Shown one piece after another: positions 1 to 7,250 of a stretch of 7,978 nucleotides of DNA (positions are counted from its first letter, which is position 1; each line of letters starts with the position of its first letter). The stretch is from Candidatus Microgenomates bacterium. Its GTDB lineage: Bacteria > Patescibacteriota > Microgenomatia > UBA12405 > UBA6130. The translations under genes and the position numbers were made by a program. The notes under the pieces are model-generated. The model had not been told where the DNA came from and did no database searches. It saw only the letters and a list, made by a program, of their open reading frames with translations. The DNA lies in the NCBI GenBank assembly GCA_015485895.1, contig WFSR01000058.1, positions 1 through 7,978 of the forward strand. Direction: 5' to 3'.

Positions 1-42
1 GGATTTAGGATTTGTTTGGAATTTGTGATTTGGGATTTGGTG
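1..42. repeat. Degenerate GGATTTG-type heptad tract
   Basis: Six consecutive 7-bp units can be laid out without a gap: ggattta, ggatttg, tttggaa, tttgtga, tttggga, tttggtg. The units drift in sequence but keep the 7-base phase. No start codon or coding frame is visible. This is the outer part of a repeat-rich intergenic stretch upstream of the secreted protein gene and may continue to the left of the window. Confidence 0.6.
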
Positions 43-50
43 CTTTTTCT

Positions 51-78
51 CCTAGCTCCTAGCTCCTAGTTCCTAGTT
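51..78. repeat. CCTAGYT heptad tandem repeat, four copies
   Basis: Four perfect-phase heptamers are seen: CCTAGCT (51-57), CCTAGCT (58-64), CCTAGTT (65-71) and CCTAGTT (72-78), followed by CC. The same units recur at 5448-5468 and 5545-5565, and in inverted orientation at 7774-7787, so this is a dispersed intergenic repeat family and not a local slippage product. Function is unknown. Confidence 0.85.
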
Positions 79-80
79 CC

Positions 81-112
81 ATTTTTCACTTTACATTTTA
101 ATTTTTCACTTT
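81..112. repeat. ATTTTTCACTTT 12-mer, two copies
   Basis: ATTTTTCACTTT occurs at 81-92 and 101-112, 20 bases apart, and again at 5471-5482 directly behind the CCTAGTT heptads of the second array. The shared order (CCTAGYT units, then ATTTTTCACTTT, then CTTAG) at both sites suggests a composite intergenic element. Function is unknown. Confidence 0.7.
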
Positions 113-126
113 CTTAGAAAACCTCC

Positions 127-155
127 TTGACAAAGGCAAAAAAAGTAATAATAAT
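127..155 (+). promoter_or_regulatory. Sigma70-type promoter for the surface-protein pair
   Basis: A perfect -35 TTGACA (127-132) is followed after exactly 17 bases by AATAAT (150-155), five of six matches to the consensus -10. Transcription would begin near 162-163, which coincides with the ATG at 163. The TTG at 127, formally an in-frame start, is therefore better read as the -35 box than as an initiation codon, and the ATG at 154 lies inside the -10. Confidence 0.65.
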
Positions 156-162
156 GGATAAA

Positions 163-1554
163 ATGAAAAGCCGTAAATATTTATTTTTGGCAGTCCTTCT
201 TTTAGGAGGTGCTTTTTGGGTTGGCCGGCCTCAGAGTTTGGATTCTGCCAACTTAACCAATGCCAAAGATACTTTAGAAACTTCCCGGCTTTCTTTTCAT
301 GGCGCTAACGGTGAAGCATTAACTGAAAATTCAACAGTTATAACAATCGCTACCACCGGCTACCCTTCAACTTCAACTGCTAATCTCTTTCCCGGCGACA
401 CGATTGTTTATCTTGGAACTGGTAATACATACCCAGTTGATCAAATTATCTCCTCCACTCAATTTACTGTTACGACAGGTTTGGCCAGCGCCGACACCGA
501 CGCCAATGACGAATTCGTAGTCAAAAGAACCGCTAGCCACACGATAAATTTCACCACTGCCTCAGCTATTGCCGACGGAGCTATTAGAATTAGGGTCAAA
601 GCCGGTGCCAGCAACAACAATGATGGCAACCCCGACCAAGATGGGTGGGATTTCAATTCCATCAGCGATAGCGATGTCACCTGCCCAGCCGATGTTGCCG
701 GTTACTATGACTTCGTTTCCGGTACAGCTACTGTTTCCGGAGGCACCGGTTGCCCAGCCGGTTATCACTGTTTCGAGTGCCGCTATTCTGGCCCCGGCAA
801 GAAAGGTCAGGCGCTCTCGATAACCATCGGCGGAGGAACTAAACTCATCAATCCCGCTCCGGCCAGCGGCCATACCGAGGGCACCGCCGACACTTATTCT
901 ATCCTTATGGAGAATTTAGACAGCGATGACAATATTATTGACAGCACCACCGCTAAAGTTGCCGTCATCGAGGCCGTCCGGGTCACCGCTACGGTCAACT
1001 CAATCCTCAACTTTAGCATCAGTGGTCTAGGCGTCGGCACCACTGCCTGCGGGGTTTCTACTAATGTCACCACCACTGCCACCACTGTTCCCCTTGGTGC
1101 TCTTTCTATCGGCAGTTTCACCAACGCCGCCCAACAATTAGAAGTTTCCACCAACGCCGATAACGGCTACGCGGTTACCGCTATCGAGAACGACCAACTT
1201 TCCCGAGTTGACGACTCCAGTGTTGAAATTCCCGACGAACCTGGTGATGCTGGTGCCGCTACCGAATCTGTTTCTGACGAGTGGGCTTCAACTAGTACCA
1301 AAGGCTTTGGCTATTCCTTACAAAATATCGACGCTAACAGTGTTGCTTTCTCTTACAACGAATCAGGGCGAACTTTTTCTGCCCGCCAATTTGCCGCTGA
1401 CGCTGACTCGGAATCGCCACAAACCATCTTTTCTTCCACCACCGTCGCCGACGGTGAAGACGTTTATGTTTGTTACCGAGCCATTGTTAGTGCTACCCAA
1501 GAAGCTGGTGTTTATTGGAATGCGATTACTTATCGGGCCACGGCAACATTTTAA
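163..1554 (+). CDS. Secreted WxL-like surface protein
   Basis: A 463-residue exported protein. The N-terminus has a basic stretch (KSRK, residues 2-5) and a hydrophobic core to about residue 21, which is a signal peptide or anchor. The rest is rich in Thr, Ser, Asp, Ala and Gly with alternating hydrophobic residues, as in beta-sandwich surface proteins. Six cysteines (about 174, 197, 203, 206, 296, 437) include a CFEC pair. Residues about 275-463 form a C-terminal beta domain ending in AGVYWNAITYRATATF, which resembles the AGxYxxxITWTLT ending of Firmicutes WxL domains but with Tyr in place of the Trp. I chose ATG163 because TTG127 is the -35 box and ATG154 lies in the -10; no Shine-Dalgarno is present. 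The next gene overlaps the stop and looks like a WxL-interacting protein, which supports the call. Cell-wall or surface association is inferred. The middle region (about 30-270) is not recognised. Confidence 0.6.
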   Translation: MKSRKYLFLAVLLLGGAFWVGRPQSLDSANLTNAKDTLETSRLSFHGANGEALTENSTVITIATTGYPSTSTANLFPGDTIVYLGTGNTYPVDQIISSTQFTVTTGLASADTDANDEFVVKRTASHTINFTTASAIADGAIRIRVKAGASNNNDGNPDQDGWDFNSISDSDVTCPADVAGYYDFVSGTATVSGGTGCPAGYHCFECRYSGPGKKGQALSITIGGGTKLINPAPASGHTEGTADTYSILMENLDSDDNIIDSTTAKVAVIEAVRVTATVNSILNFSISGLGVGTTACGVSTNVTTTATTVPLGALSIGSFTNAAQQLEVSTNADNGYAVTAIENDQLSRVDDSSVEIPDEPGDAGAATESVSDEWASTSTKGFGYSLQNIDANSVAFSYNESGRTFSARQFAADADSESPQTIFSSTTVADGEDVYVCYRAIVSATQEAGVYWNAITYRATATF

Positions 1555-2483
1555 TGAAAAAAATAATTTTCTTGATCACCATTTTGGCCGGTTTAATTAT
1601 TTCCCCAAGAAAAATTTGGGCCCAACAATTAACTAAAGTAACCGTCAGCCCACCCCGACTAGAACTAAAAGTTAAGCCAGGAACAGTTGTCCAAAAAGTC
1701 ATCAGTGTTCACAACGGTGGTGATAGCGAGTTAGGCTTAGTTGTTAAAGTTCAAGATTTTATTGTTAATGATGATCGGGGCACGCCAATCCCCGTTAAGG
1801 CTAAGGTTGCCCGCCGTTGGGCGGCCTCGACTTGGATCCAAGCTTCGCCCACAAAATTCATCATCCGGCCGGGAGAAACAAAGCCCGTCAACATTGCCAT
1901 TGTTGTTCCCCAAAAAGCTAATCCAGGCGGTCATTATGCTGTTGTCTTCTTCCAAACCACCGCTACCAGCGACCGGGAAACTGCTTCTGCAGTTATGCCT
2001 AGCGTGGGCACTCTTTTCTATCTTACTGTCCCCGGTAAGATCAAAGAGAATGCTTTCGTTGTCCGTATGGATGCTCCCAATTGGAAAGAATATGGGCCGG
2101 TAAAAATTGTCAGCGAGGTAGAAAACCTTTCCGACATCCATATCCGCCCCCGGGGCACCATTCGCATTTATGACTGGTTGGGGCGACCACTATCCACCTT
2201 GAAATTGCAAGAACAAAACATTTTTCCCGGGACTGTTCGTCGCTATGAAAATACCTGGCCGCAACATTGGGGCTTAGGCCGCTATCGGGCCACTTTGAGC
2301 GCCGGTTACGGCCAGCAGGGCCGGGCCTTGACGGCCACCATTTTCTTTTGGATTATCCCCTGGCACGTGATTTTAACTATCGTGCTTCTAGCTCTCATTG
2401 CCATTGCTATCATCATCTGGTTCCGCCGCCAGCGGCTAGAACCGGTGGAACCCAAGGACCCAACACCCCCACAAGCAACTTAA
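1554..2483 (+). CDS. Membrane-anchored DUF916/WxLIP-like surface protein
   Basis: A 309-residue protein with a signal peptide (MKKIIFLITI..., likely cut after IWA at residue 23), an extracellular region, one transmembrane helix (about 268-290) and a short basic-then-Pro-rich cytoplasmic tail (RRQR...PPQAT). Residues about 25-160 match the pattern of DUF916, the N-terminal domain of WxL-interacting proteins: VSPPRLELKVKPG, SVHNGGDSELGL, WIQASPTKFIIRPGETKPV and the turn NPGGHYAVVFF. Residues about 161-262 form a second beta domain comparable to DUF3324. The start codon ATG1554 shares a base with the upstream stop (TAATG), so translation is probably coupled; a TTG start at 1515 would add 13 residues ahead of the signal peptide and is unlikely. 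In Firmicutes such proteins bind WxL proteins at the peptidoglycan surface. The same role here is inferred. Confidence 0.68.
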   Translation: MKKIIFLITILAGLIISPRKIWAQQLTKVTVSPPRLELKVKPGTVVQKVISVHNGGDSELGLVVKVQDFIVNDDRGTPIPVKAKVARRWAASTWIQASPTKFIIRPGETKPVNIAIVVPQKANPGGHYAVVFFQTTATSDRETASAVMPSVGTLFYLTVPGKIKENAFVVRMDAPNWKEYGPVKIVSEVENLSDIHIRPRGTIRIYDWLGRPLSTLKLQEQNIFPGTVRRYENTWPQHWGLGRYRATLSAGYGQQGRALTATIFFWIIPWHVILTIVLLALIAIAIIIWFRRQRLEPVEPKDPTPPQAT

Positions 2484-2518
2484 AATAAAGATAAAATCAA
2501 AAATTATAAGAGCTATTC

Positions 2519-2548
2519 TTCTTGGCAAGCAAATACTTATGATATAAT
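2519..2548 (+). promoter_or_regulatory. Extended -10 promoter of the fusion gene
   Basis: A perfect TATAAT (2543-2548) is preceded by TG at 2540-2541, giving the extended -10 TGaTATAAT. Possible -35 boxes are weak: TTCTTG (2519-2524, 18-base spacer) or TTGGCA (2522-2527, 15-base spacer). Predicted transcription start is near 2555, leaving a leader of about 22 bases before ATG2577 without a Shine-Dalgarno sequence. Confidence 0.65.
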
Positions 2549-2576
2549 ACATGCATTATAGGTTTAGTATTCTATT

Positions 2577-4556
2577 ATGGAACGGCGAGAACATCTTGTT
2601 AGCACTCTACCTATTACTCCTCCCAGAACCGAAGACCCAAAACTGTTTTTCTTCTTTAGTCCCTTAGTAGCTAATATAGTGGCAAAAAAGCTAGAAAAAG
2701 GGCTTTTGTTACCTATAAATTTAACCGGCATGAAACTTCAAGGACAAAGCGATTTGCAAAAAGAAAAGTTAGCACAACAATACTACACCCATATACAAAA
2801 ATTGGGCATTTATAATTTTGCTCCCTGGAGAGATAGTGATCCTAATTTCCGGGAATATGTAGGGGAAACAATAGCCTCACTTCACGAAAAAGGGCTAATT
2901 CAAATAGAAAATCATCGTATAATTTCTTGCCCCTGCGGAGCATTAGAATTACCCGAAAGTTACTTAAAGACCAACAAGATTCCTGAAGGCAAAGTTTTTT
3001 CTATAAACTCCAACGGAGAAATACGCTGCCAACTATGTGGCGGTATAGGCCAGGCAAAAGCAAGCGAAGTGCTAGTTTTGCATCTCCCCCCAGATACGCC
3101 ACCAATAAAGGTTAATCCCATCTCCCATAGCACGAGAGTGCGAAAGGTTTTCTTAGATCTCACTGCAGAACCTTTAGTTATCTCTCGCAACCGCGAAACA
3201 GAATTTACCGCTAATATTGCCGGGCGCGATTTTTATATTGATGTTGACTTTGCCTGGGCACTCCTCGGTGGCCATTTATCAGCAATGTCTAAGGATGTCC
3301 AATTTTGGACCGTAGCCTCTAGGACTCTGAGAAAAGGAGTACTAGTTTCGAAACTTCAGGAAATCTTGACTGGCAAAGCAGGACAATTAATTATCACTCC
3401 ATATGTTCGCAACTCACCCTCATTTAGCGAGGTAGCGTTAAGATTTGGAAAAGATACAGCAGTATTTTTTATGTTAGCTCATTTATTTTGGGAACAATTG
3501 GAAGTCAGGGCAGATTCGCGGCTTATTTTCTGGACCATCAAAGCTCTCTCGCGAAGGATAACCCAGCCGTTTCCGACATCCCAACATTTACAAGGAGATT
3601 TGAAATCAACAAATGTCGAGAGGTTGCAAAAGCAATTAAACGGCGAGAGGGTAAGACAGGTGCTAAAATTGTGGCGCTCCCCGCATAAAACTAACCAAAC
3701 AACCGACACCTTTTTGGAAACGTTTTTAGGGGAAAGTAATAGCTCTGAACAAGAAAACACGCCCAACCAAAATAGAGGGCGCTTCGAAACGGAACCTTGG
3801 TCAGAAACAACCAAAGCACTTCTAGAGTTATTTATAAGCAGGTGCCAGACAAGCTTCCCCGAAGGGGCAATTGCAGCGATATTATTTCACGGTTCTCGCG
3901 CATTTGGCGATAATGACGAAGACAGCGATTGGGATTTGGCTATAGTCTTTGGGAAGAGTATCTCCTCGGGGGAAGAAAAGCTTCAAGCAATTAAAAAATT
4001 GAGGACAGTTTTAAGCGATAAACAACTCGCTGTTTTGCGAAATATAAAACCTTTATTCCTTTCAGAGTTGCCAAAGTCTGCTGATTTATACAGTCAAAAC
4101 ACCAACGGGGCTTTTTTCGCCTATCACATGAGAGCGGCAAAGCTGCTACATGGTGATTATAATCCTTTCGATCTCATGATTGGGCCGCAACCATTCTACT
4201 TAGCCTTGAGTTTATACCAAAAACTGCAACAATATATTGGCCGGGCCCGAAAGGGTGCTTTGGCACCAGAACGATTTAGCTTTCGCCAAGCCCGCAAAGA
4301 CACATTCAAAATGCTAAAAGATACTCTCATGCTTAAAGGTATCTATGAAAAGACAAAAGAACAACAATTAGAACAATTTAGACAGCTATGGCCTAATGTT
4401 TTATCACCAGCAGAAGTTAAGTTTTTAAGAGCTAGCTTGTCTAAGTATTCTGAGGGAGGGAGTTTTTCGCCCGAACAATTTTTGGCAATCCAAGAGAAAA
4501 TATATAACCATGCCCTTCAAATTTTAAAGGAACAATTGAAGATAGCAACTTTTTGA
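2577..4556 (+). CDS. Degenerate MetRS-like domain fused to a minimal nucleotidyltransferase
   Basis: A 659-residue two-part protein. Residues about 22-325 follow the layout of class I tRNA synthetases of the MetRS type: a first strand FFFFSP (24-29), KLGI...F...SD...Y...I..L.EKGLI (75-108), a zinc-knuckle-like set C118-x-C120...C151-x2-C154, VISRN (201-205), the FYIDVDFAWALLGGHLSA block (219-236), and RFGKD (289-293). The HIGH motif is missing after FFFFSP, and the KMSKS position reads PYVRNS, so aminoacylation is unlikely. A low-complexity linker (about 365-405) leads to a nucleotidyltransferase: HGSRAFG (438-444) and SDWD (450-453) give the GSx10DxD signature with Asp451/453 as metal ligands, followed by a mainly helical tail (about 512-659). 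The protein may transfer a nucleotide to RNA or protein; the substrate is unknown. AUA codons are frequent, unlike in the upstream gene. The nucleotidyltransferase call is firm; the synthetase ancestry is by eye. Confidence 0.62.
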   Translation: MERREHLVSTLPITPPRTEDPKLFFFFSPLVANIVAKKLEKGLLLPINLTGMKLQGQSDLQKEKLAQQYYTHIQKLGIYNFAPWRDSDPNFREYVGETIASLHEKGLIQIENHRIISCPCGALELPESYLKTNKIPEGKVFSINSNGEIRCQLCGGIGQAKASEVLVLHLPPDTPPIKVNPISHSTRVRKVFLDLTAEPLVISRNRETEFTANIAGRDFYIDVDFAWALLGGHLSAMSKDVQFWTVASRTLRKGVLVSKLQEILTGKAGQLIITPYVRNSPSFSEVALRFGKDTAVFFMLAHLFWEQLEVRADSRLIFWTIKALSRRITQPFPTSQHLQGDLKSTNVERLQKQLNGERVRQVLKLWRSPHKTNQTTDTFLETFLGESNSSEQENTPNQNRGRFETEPWSETTKALLELFISRCQTSFPEGAIAAILFHGSRAFGDNDEDSDWDLAIVFGKSISSGEEKLQAIKKLRTVLSDKQLAVLRNIKPLFLSELPKSADLYSQNTNGAFFAYHMRAAKLLHGDYNPFDLMIGPQPFYLALSLYQKLQQYIGRARKGALAPERFSFRQARKDTFKMLKDTLMLKGIYEKTKEQQLEQFRQLWPNVLSPAEVKFLRASLSKYSEGGSFSPEQFLAIQEKIYNHALQILKEQLKIATF

Positions 4557-4573
4557 TGTTATCCTAGAAAGAG

Positions 4574-5341
4574 ATGTTTTACCGTTTTCAAGAAGGACCA
4601 CTGCACTTTGATGTCCTATTTCCCCAAAAGCAGGGCAAAATAAATATCCTCAAATTGGCTGGTTTGCCCGGCTTCCCTCGCGAGGATAAGTTCACTCGCT
4701 TTTGCCAAGACAATGGGTGTCAAATTTTCTTCCCCCACTATTTGGGCAGTTGGCTAAGCAAGGGTGTTTTCACTCCCGACAATTGCCTACAGACAGTCGA
4801 CCTGGCCTTGACCTTTATTCAACGGGGCCGAGCCAAAGAGCTTTATTTTCTCAAAGAAAAGACCTGGCCGGCAAAAACCCCCATCGTCCTAGGTTCCTCT
4901 TTTGGCGGCTGGACAGCCTTGAAAGTTTGCTCCCTCCATCCTGGTATTAAAAAGTGTGCCCTTTTCGCTCCCCTAGTGGATATTGAACAGCAGGGTAAAT
5001 GGCCCGGCGAAGAAGATTTGGACCATACCCTGCAATTCTTGCGCCGAGCATTTGGGCCAGCTTTTCGCGGCCTGGAAAGGCAAACTTGGGATAAATTTTT
5101 CCAGGGAAAAGGGGAAATCGCCCCCATTAATTTAGATAACATTCGCCAGCGAAACTTTTTTATTGTCCACGGCCGAGCAGACCCAACAATCAATTATCAT
5201 CATAGCCGAGCGTTAGCGGCCAAGTTAAAAGAGTTGGGTAACAGGGTTGTTTATCACGAAATTGGTAATGCCAACCACCGAATTCGCGATTTTTTCAGCG
5301 GTAAACTCTTAGAAGAATTTCTCGCTTGGACGAGAAGTTAA
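4574..5341 (+). CDS. Alpha/beta hydrolase
   Basis: A 255-residue cytoplasmic-looking protein with no signal peptide. The nucleophile elbow is G107-S-S109-F-G111, so Ser109 is the likely nucleophile. The acid fits Asp203 in HGRADPTI, and the base His235 in NANHRI. Spacing and length fit the compact alpha/beta hydrolase fold (esterase or S9-like peptidase). It begins 17 bases after the fusion gene stop with only a weak purine-rich stretch (gaaagag) before ATG4574, so it probably shares that transcript. Substrate cannot be told. Its 3' end faces the RiPP-like unit on the other strand; a link to peptide processing is possible in principle but nothing in the sequence shows it. Confidence 0.78.
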   Translation: MFYRFQEGPLHFDVLFPQKQGKINILKLAGLPGFPREDKFTRFCQDNGCQIFFPHYLGSWLSKGVFTPDNCLQTVDLALTFIQRGRAKELYFLKEKTWPAKTPIVLGSSFGGWTALKVCSLHPGIKKCALFAPLVDIEQQGKWPGEEDLDHTLQFLRRAFGPAFRGLERQTWDKFFQGKGEIAPINLDNIRQRNFFIVHGRADPTINYHHSRALAAKLKELGNRVVYHEIGNANHRIRDFFSGKLLEEFLAWTRS

Positions 5342-5373
5342 AATAAGATCTTTAAGCGTCTTTATCTTTTACC

Positions 5374-5412
5374 AACCTCTATGGAGGTTAACCCAGGTTC
5401 TTCTTTTCTTCG
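5374..5412 (+). terminator. Weak hairpin with pyrimidine tract after the hydrolase gene
   Basis: AACCTC (5374-5379) pairs with GAGGTT (5384-5389) around a TATG loop, and a T-rich run ttcttcttttctt follows about ten bases later (5398-5411). The stem is short and the T-run is offset, so this is only a candidate terminator for the 2577-5341 transcript. Confidence 0.3.
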
Positions 5413-5447
5413 CCAAGTCTTAAGTTATAATGATCTAGTTCCTCCAA

Positions 5448-5568
5448 CCTAGTTCCTAGCTCCTAGTTACATTTTTCACTTTCCCCTTCTTTTTTCACTT
5501 TTCACTTTCTTAGCCCTTCGCCCTTAGCTCTTAGCCCCTTTTAACTTAGCTCCTAGTTCCTAGTTCCC
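5448..5568. repeat. Composite heptad-repeat array
   Basis: Seven-base units run through most of this gene-free stretch: CCTAGTT, CCTAGCT, CCTAGTT (5448-5468); ATTTTTCACTTT (5471-5482); TTCACTT twice (5494-5507); TCTTAGC, CCTTCGC, CCTTAGC, TCTTAGC (5508-5535); and CTTAGCT, CCTAGTT, CCTAGTT (5545-5565). Different unit sequences share the 7-base period and the CTTAG/CCTAG core. It lies between the convergent hydrolase and synthetase-like genes. No ORF or RNA gene is seen in 5342-5624. Confidence 0.8.
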
Positions 5569-5590
5569 ATTGTTTGTTGGCTTAAGCCCC

Positions 5591-5619
5591 CTCCCCGGGC
5601 AAAATGCGCTCCGGGCGAG
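5591..5619 (-). terminator. GC-rich hairpin behind the minus-strand unit
   Basis: CTC-CCCGG (5591-5598) can pair with CCGGG-c-GAG (5611-5619) with one bulged base and a 12-base loop, six bases past the stop of the asparagine-synthetase-like gene. No T-run follows in the minus direction, so intrinsic termination is doubtful. A separate 10-bp palindrome GGCTTAAGCC lies at 5579-5588. Confidence 0.35.
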
Positions 5620-5624
5620 ATTCT

Positions 5625-7250
5625 TTATATTGGGAGGCTTATTCGGTTCCTGATCAAATACCAATCCGCCCGGATTAAATATTCGAAAGCCAGGGCTATA
5701 AAAGCATTTTTATAAAGAGGGCTGGCTTCGTCAGCCATCAGCGCCATAATTTTCTTAGGATCTATTAAATCGTATTGGGCTAGAACCGAGTGCTTCATAA
5801 CCCAGGCGATCAACGGCTTTTGGTAGCGAGGAAAGTCAAGGGCAAATTCAGTCCCACCTTTTTTAGGAATAAACATCTCGGGAATAAAAATATGGCGGAG
5901 ATAGCGGGCATAAATTTGCTTTTCCTCCCCCGGCTGCCCCCTCCTTCGCGCCCGTCGCCTCATTCCCAACGCTAAAACTTGCGAATCCAAATAGGGCGAG
6001 ACCTGGCGGGTACCAAACCCCATATAAATTTCGTTTACCAAGGCGGTCTCCACTACATTCATATCGGAAACAAACAAAGGGTAATAACCCCGCCGATTAA
6101 ACCTTTCCCAATCCAATAACAGCTTTAAAGCCCGCGGCGTATAGAGGACGGCCTGTTGTTCTTCCTTTAACCAACGCACATTGTCAAAATAACTCATCTG
6201 CCGGCTGTATTTAGCCATTAACGCCAATTCCGGTAGCGAATACATCTCATCGCCATGCTGGCCAGTAAAAAGCAACCGGGGCGCATAACGCCGCAAAAAC
6301 CGGATGTAGCCACCAAAATAATCAGCATCTAGCTGGAGAAGGTCGTTGTCCTTCCAAAGATGCAAATAATCTTGGCGATAGCCTTGCCGGGGCAAAAGTT
6401 TTACCGCCCGCAAGCGCAAATGATGCCGGTTGGCAAACTTTTTGATAATAGCCAAACTTTCCGTCCCATATTTCTCTGGGAAATAAAACGAGTAGCAATA
6501 AAAATTTTCTGGGCCAATAAGTTTGGCCATGATATAGGCAATCAGGGTGCAATCAAAACCGCTCGAAAGCTCGCAACCAAAATGGCTCCCCGGAGGGATT
6601 TTCGCCAAGCGGCGGGCAACGGCATCGGTCAAAGTTTTTTCCAACGCCCGGGCAAATTCTTCATCATTGGCAAATTTATCCCTGGCCAGGCCAGAGAAAA
6701 AAGCATCTACATCAACCAGCGACTGGATTCGATAGGTAATCTTGGGGCTAAAGCTGAATTCTACTTTACTCCCGGGAGGCACCCACTTGACCGCTTCCAA
6801 AAGAGTTTTTTCGGTAGCATGCCAACCGGGAGTGATATAAGTCAACAAACCGTCAAGATCAGCTACCAACCGTTGGCAGCGGGCAACAATATCCTTAATA
6901 TCTGGAAAACGCGAAGCAAAGACCAGTTGGTCGCCCAAAACGGCAAAATAACAAGAAAAATTCATCGTATTGTCAAGACCTACAGTCAGCTTCCGTGTCT
7001 CTTTATTCCAAATAAAAAGGAGGTAATCGCAATCATGGTTGGCCAAACGCTTCAACCCATACTTCTTTACTTCCCAAAGCAAATCCCTTTCTGGTATCCC
7101 GGGAGTATAGCTGGTAAAATACCCCCAAATGGCCCAGCGGTCATCCTCAACAAAAACTTTTGCCGGCAAAATAACATCTTTCAATTTCTGGTTAAGTCGC
7201 TTCGGCGCGAGATGTTGGGAAGTAACAGTAAAAATAAAGTTAGTGTCCAT
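5625..7250 (-). CDS. Asparagine-synthetase-like amide ligase (lasso-cyclase type)
   Basis: A 541-residue two-domain enzyme. Residues 1-175 have the fold pattern of the class II glutaminase domain (DYLLFIWNKETRKLTVGLDNT, then FASRFPDIKDI), but the N-terminus reads MDTNF and the nucleophilic Cys2 is absent, so glutamine is not hydrolysed. Residues about 195-541 are the ATP-pyrophosphatase synthetase domain: a variant PP-loop ELSSGFDCTLIAY (227-239, usual SGGxDS) keeps Asp233, GQHGDE (330-335) matches the SGxGxDE motif, and PKKGGTEF (462-469) supplies the conserved lysine region. Loss of the glutaminase cysteine with a retained ATP domain is typical of enzymes that activate a carboxylate for attack by an amine in the same substrate: lasso-peptide cyclases and beta-lactam synthetase. 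It overlaps the PqqD-like gene by 11 bases, and a precursor-like ORF lies upstream, so intramolecular amide formation on that peptide is the best inference. Lasso chemistry itself is not proven. Confidence 0.75.
   Translation of the reverse strand: MDTNFIFTVTSQHLAPKRLNQKLKDVILPAKVFVEDDRWAIWGYFTSYTPGIPERDLLWEVKKYGLKRLANHDCDYLLFIWNKETRKLTVGLDNTMNFSCYFAVLGDQLVFASRFPDIKDIVARCQRLVADLDGLLTYITPGWHATEKTLLEAVKWVPPGSKVEFSFSPKITYRIQSLVDVDAFFSGLARDKFANDEEFARALEKTLTDAVARRLAKIPPGSHFGCELSSGFDCTLIAYIMAKLIGPENFYCYSFYFPEKYGTESLAIIKKFANRHHLRLRAVKLLPRQGYRQDYLHLWKDNDLLQLDADYFGGYIRFLRRYAPRLLFTGQHGDEMYSLPELALMAKYSRQMSYFDNVRWLKEEQQAVLYTPRALKLLLDWERFNRRGYYPLFVSDMNVVETALVNEIYMGFGTRQVSPYLDSQVLALGMRRRARRRGQPGEEKQIYARYLRHIFIPEMFIPKKGGTEFALDFPRYQKPLIAWVMKHSVLAQYDLIDPKKIMALMADEASPLYKNAFIALAFEYLIRADWYLIRNRISLPI

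Noticed and set aside
569..823. Several out-of-frame ORFs inside the secreted protein gene, on both strands
   Set aside because: They are shadows of a low-complexity Thr/Ala/Ser-rich coding frame, with no start signals or recognisable domains.
1515..1553. Upstream TTG start for the DUF916-like protein
   Set aside because: It would place 13 polar residues before a complete signal peptide. ATG1554 overlapping the previous stop is the natural start.
2577..3600. Calling the N-terminal half a working methionyl-tRNA synthetase
   Set aside because: HIGH is deleted and KMSKS is not present at the expected place. The MSKD at 237-240 lies in the wrong part of the domain layout.
5426..5431. TATAAT on the + strand in the intergenic region
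   Set aside because: No acceptable -35 or TG extension precedes it, and no gene follows on that strand. A chance match in AT-rich sequence is likely.
5448..5568. Repeat array considered as a CRISPR
   Set aside because: Units are 7 bases, drift in sequence and have no unique spacers. No cas gene is present.
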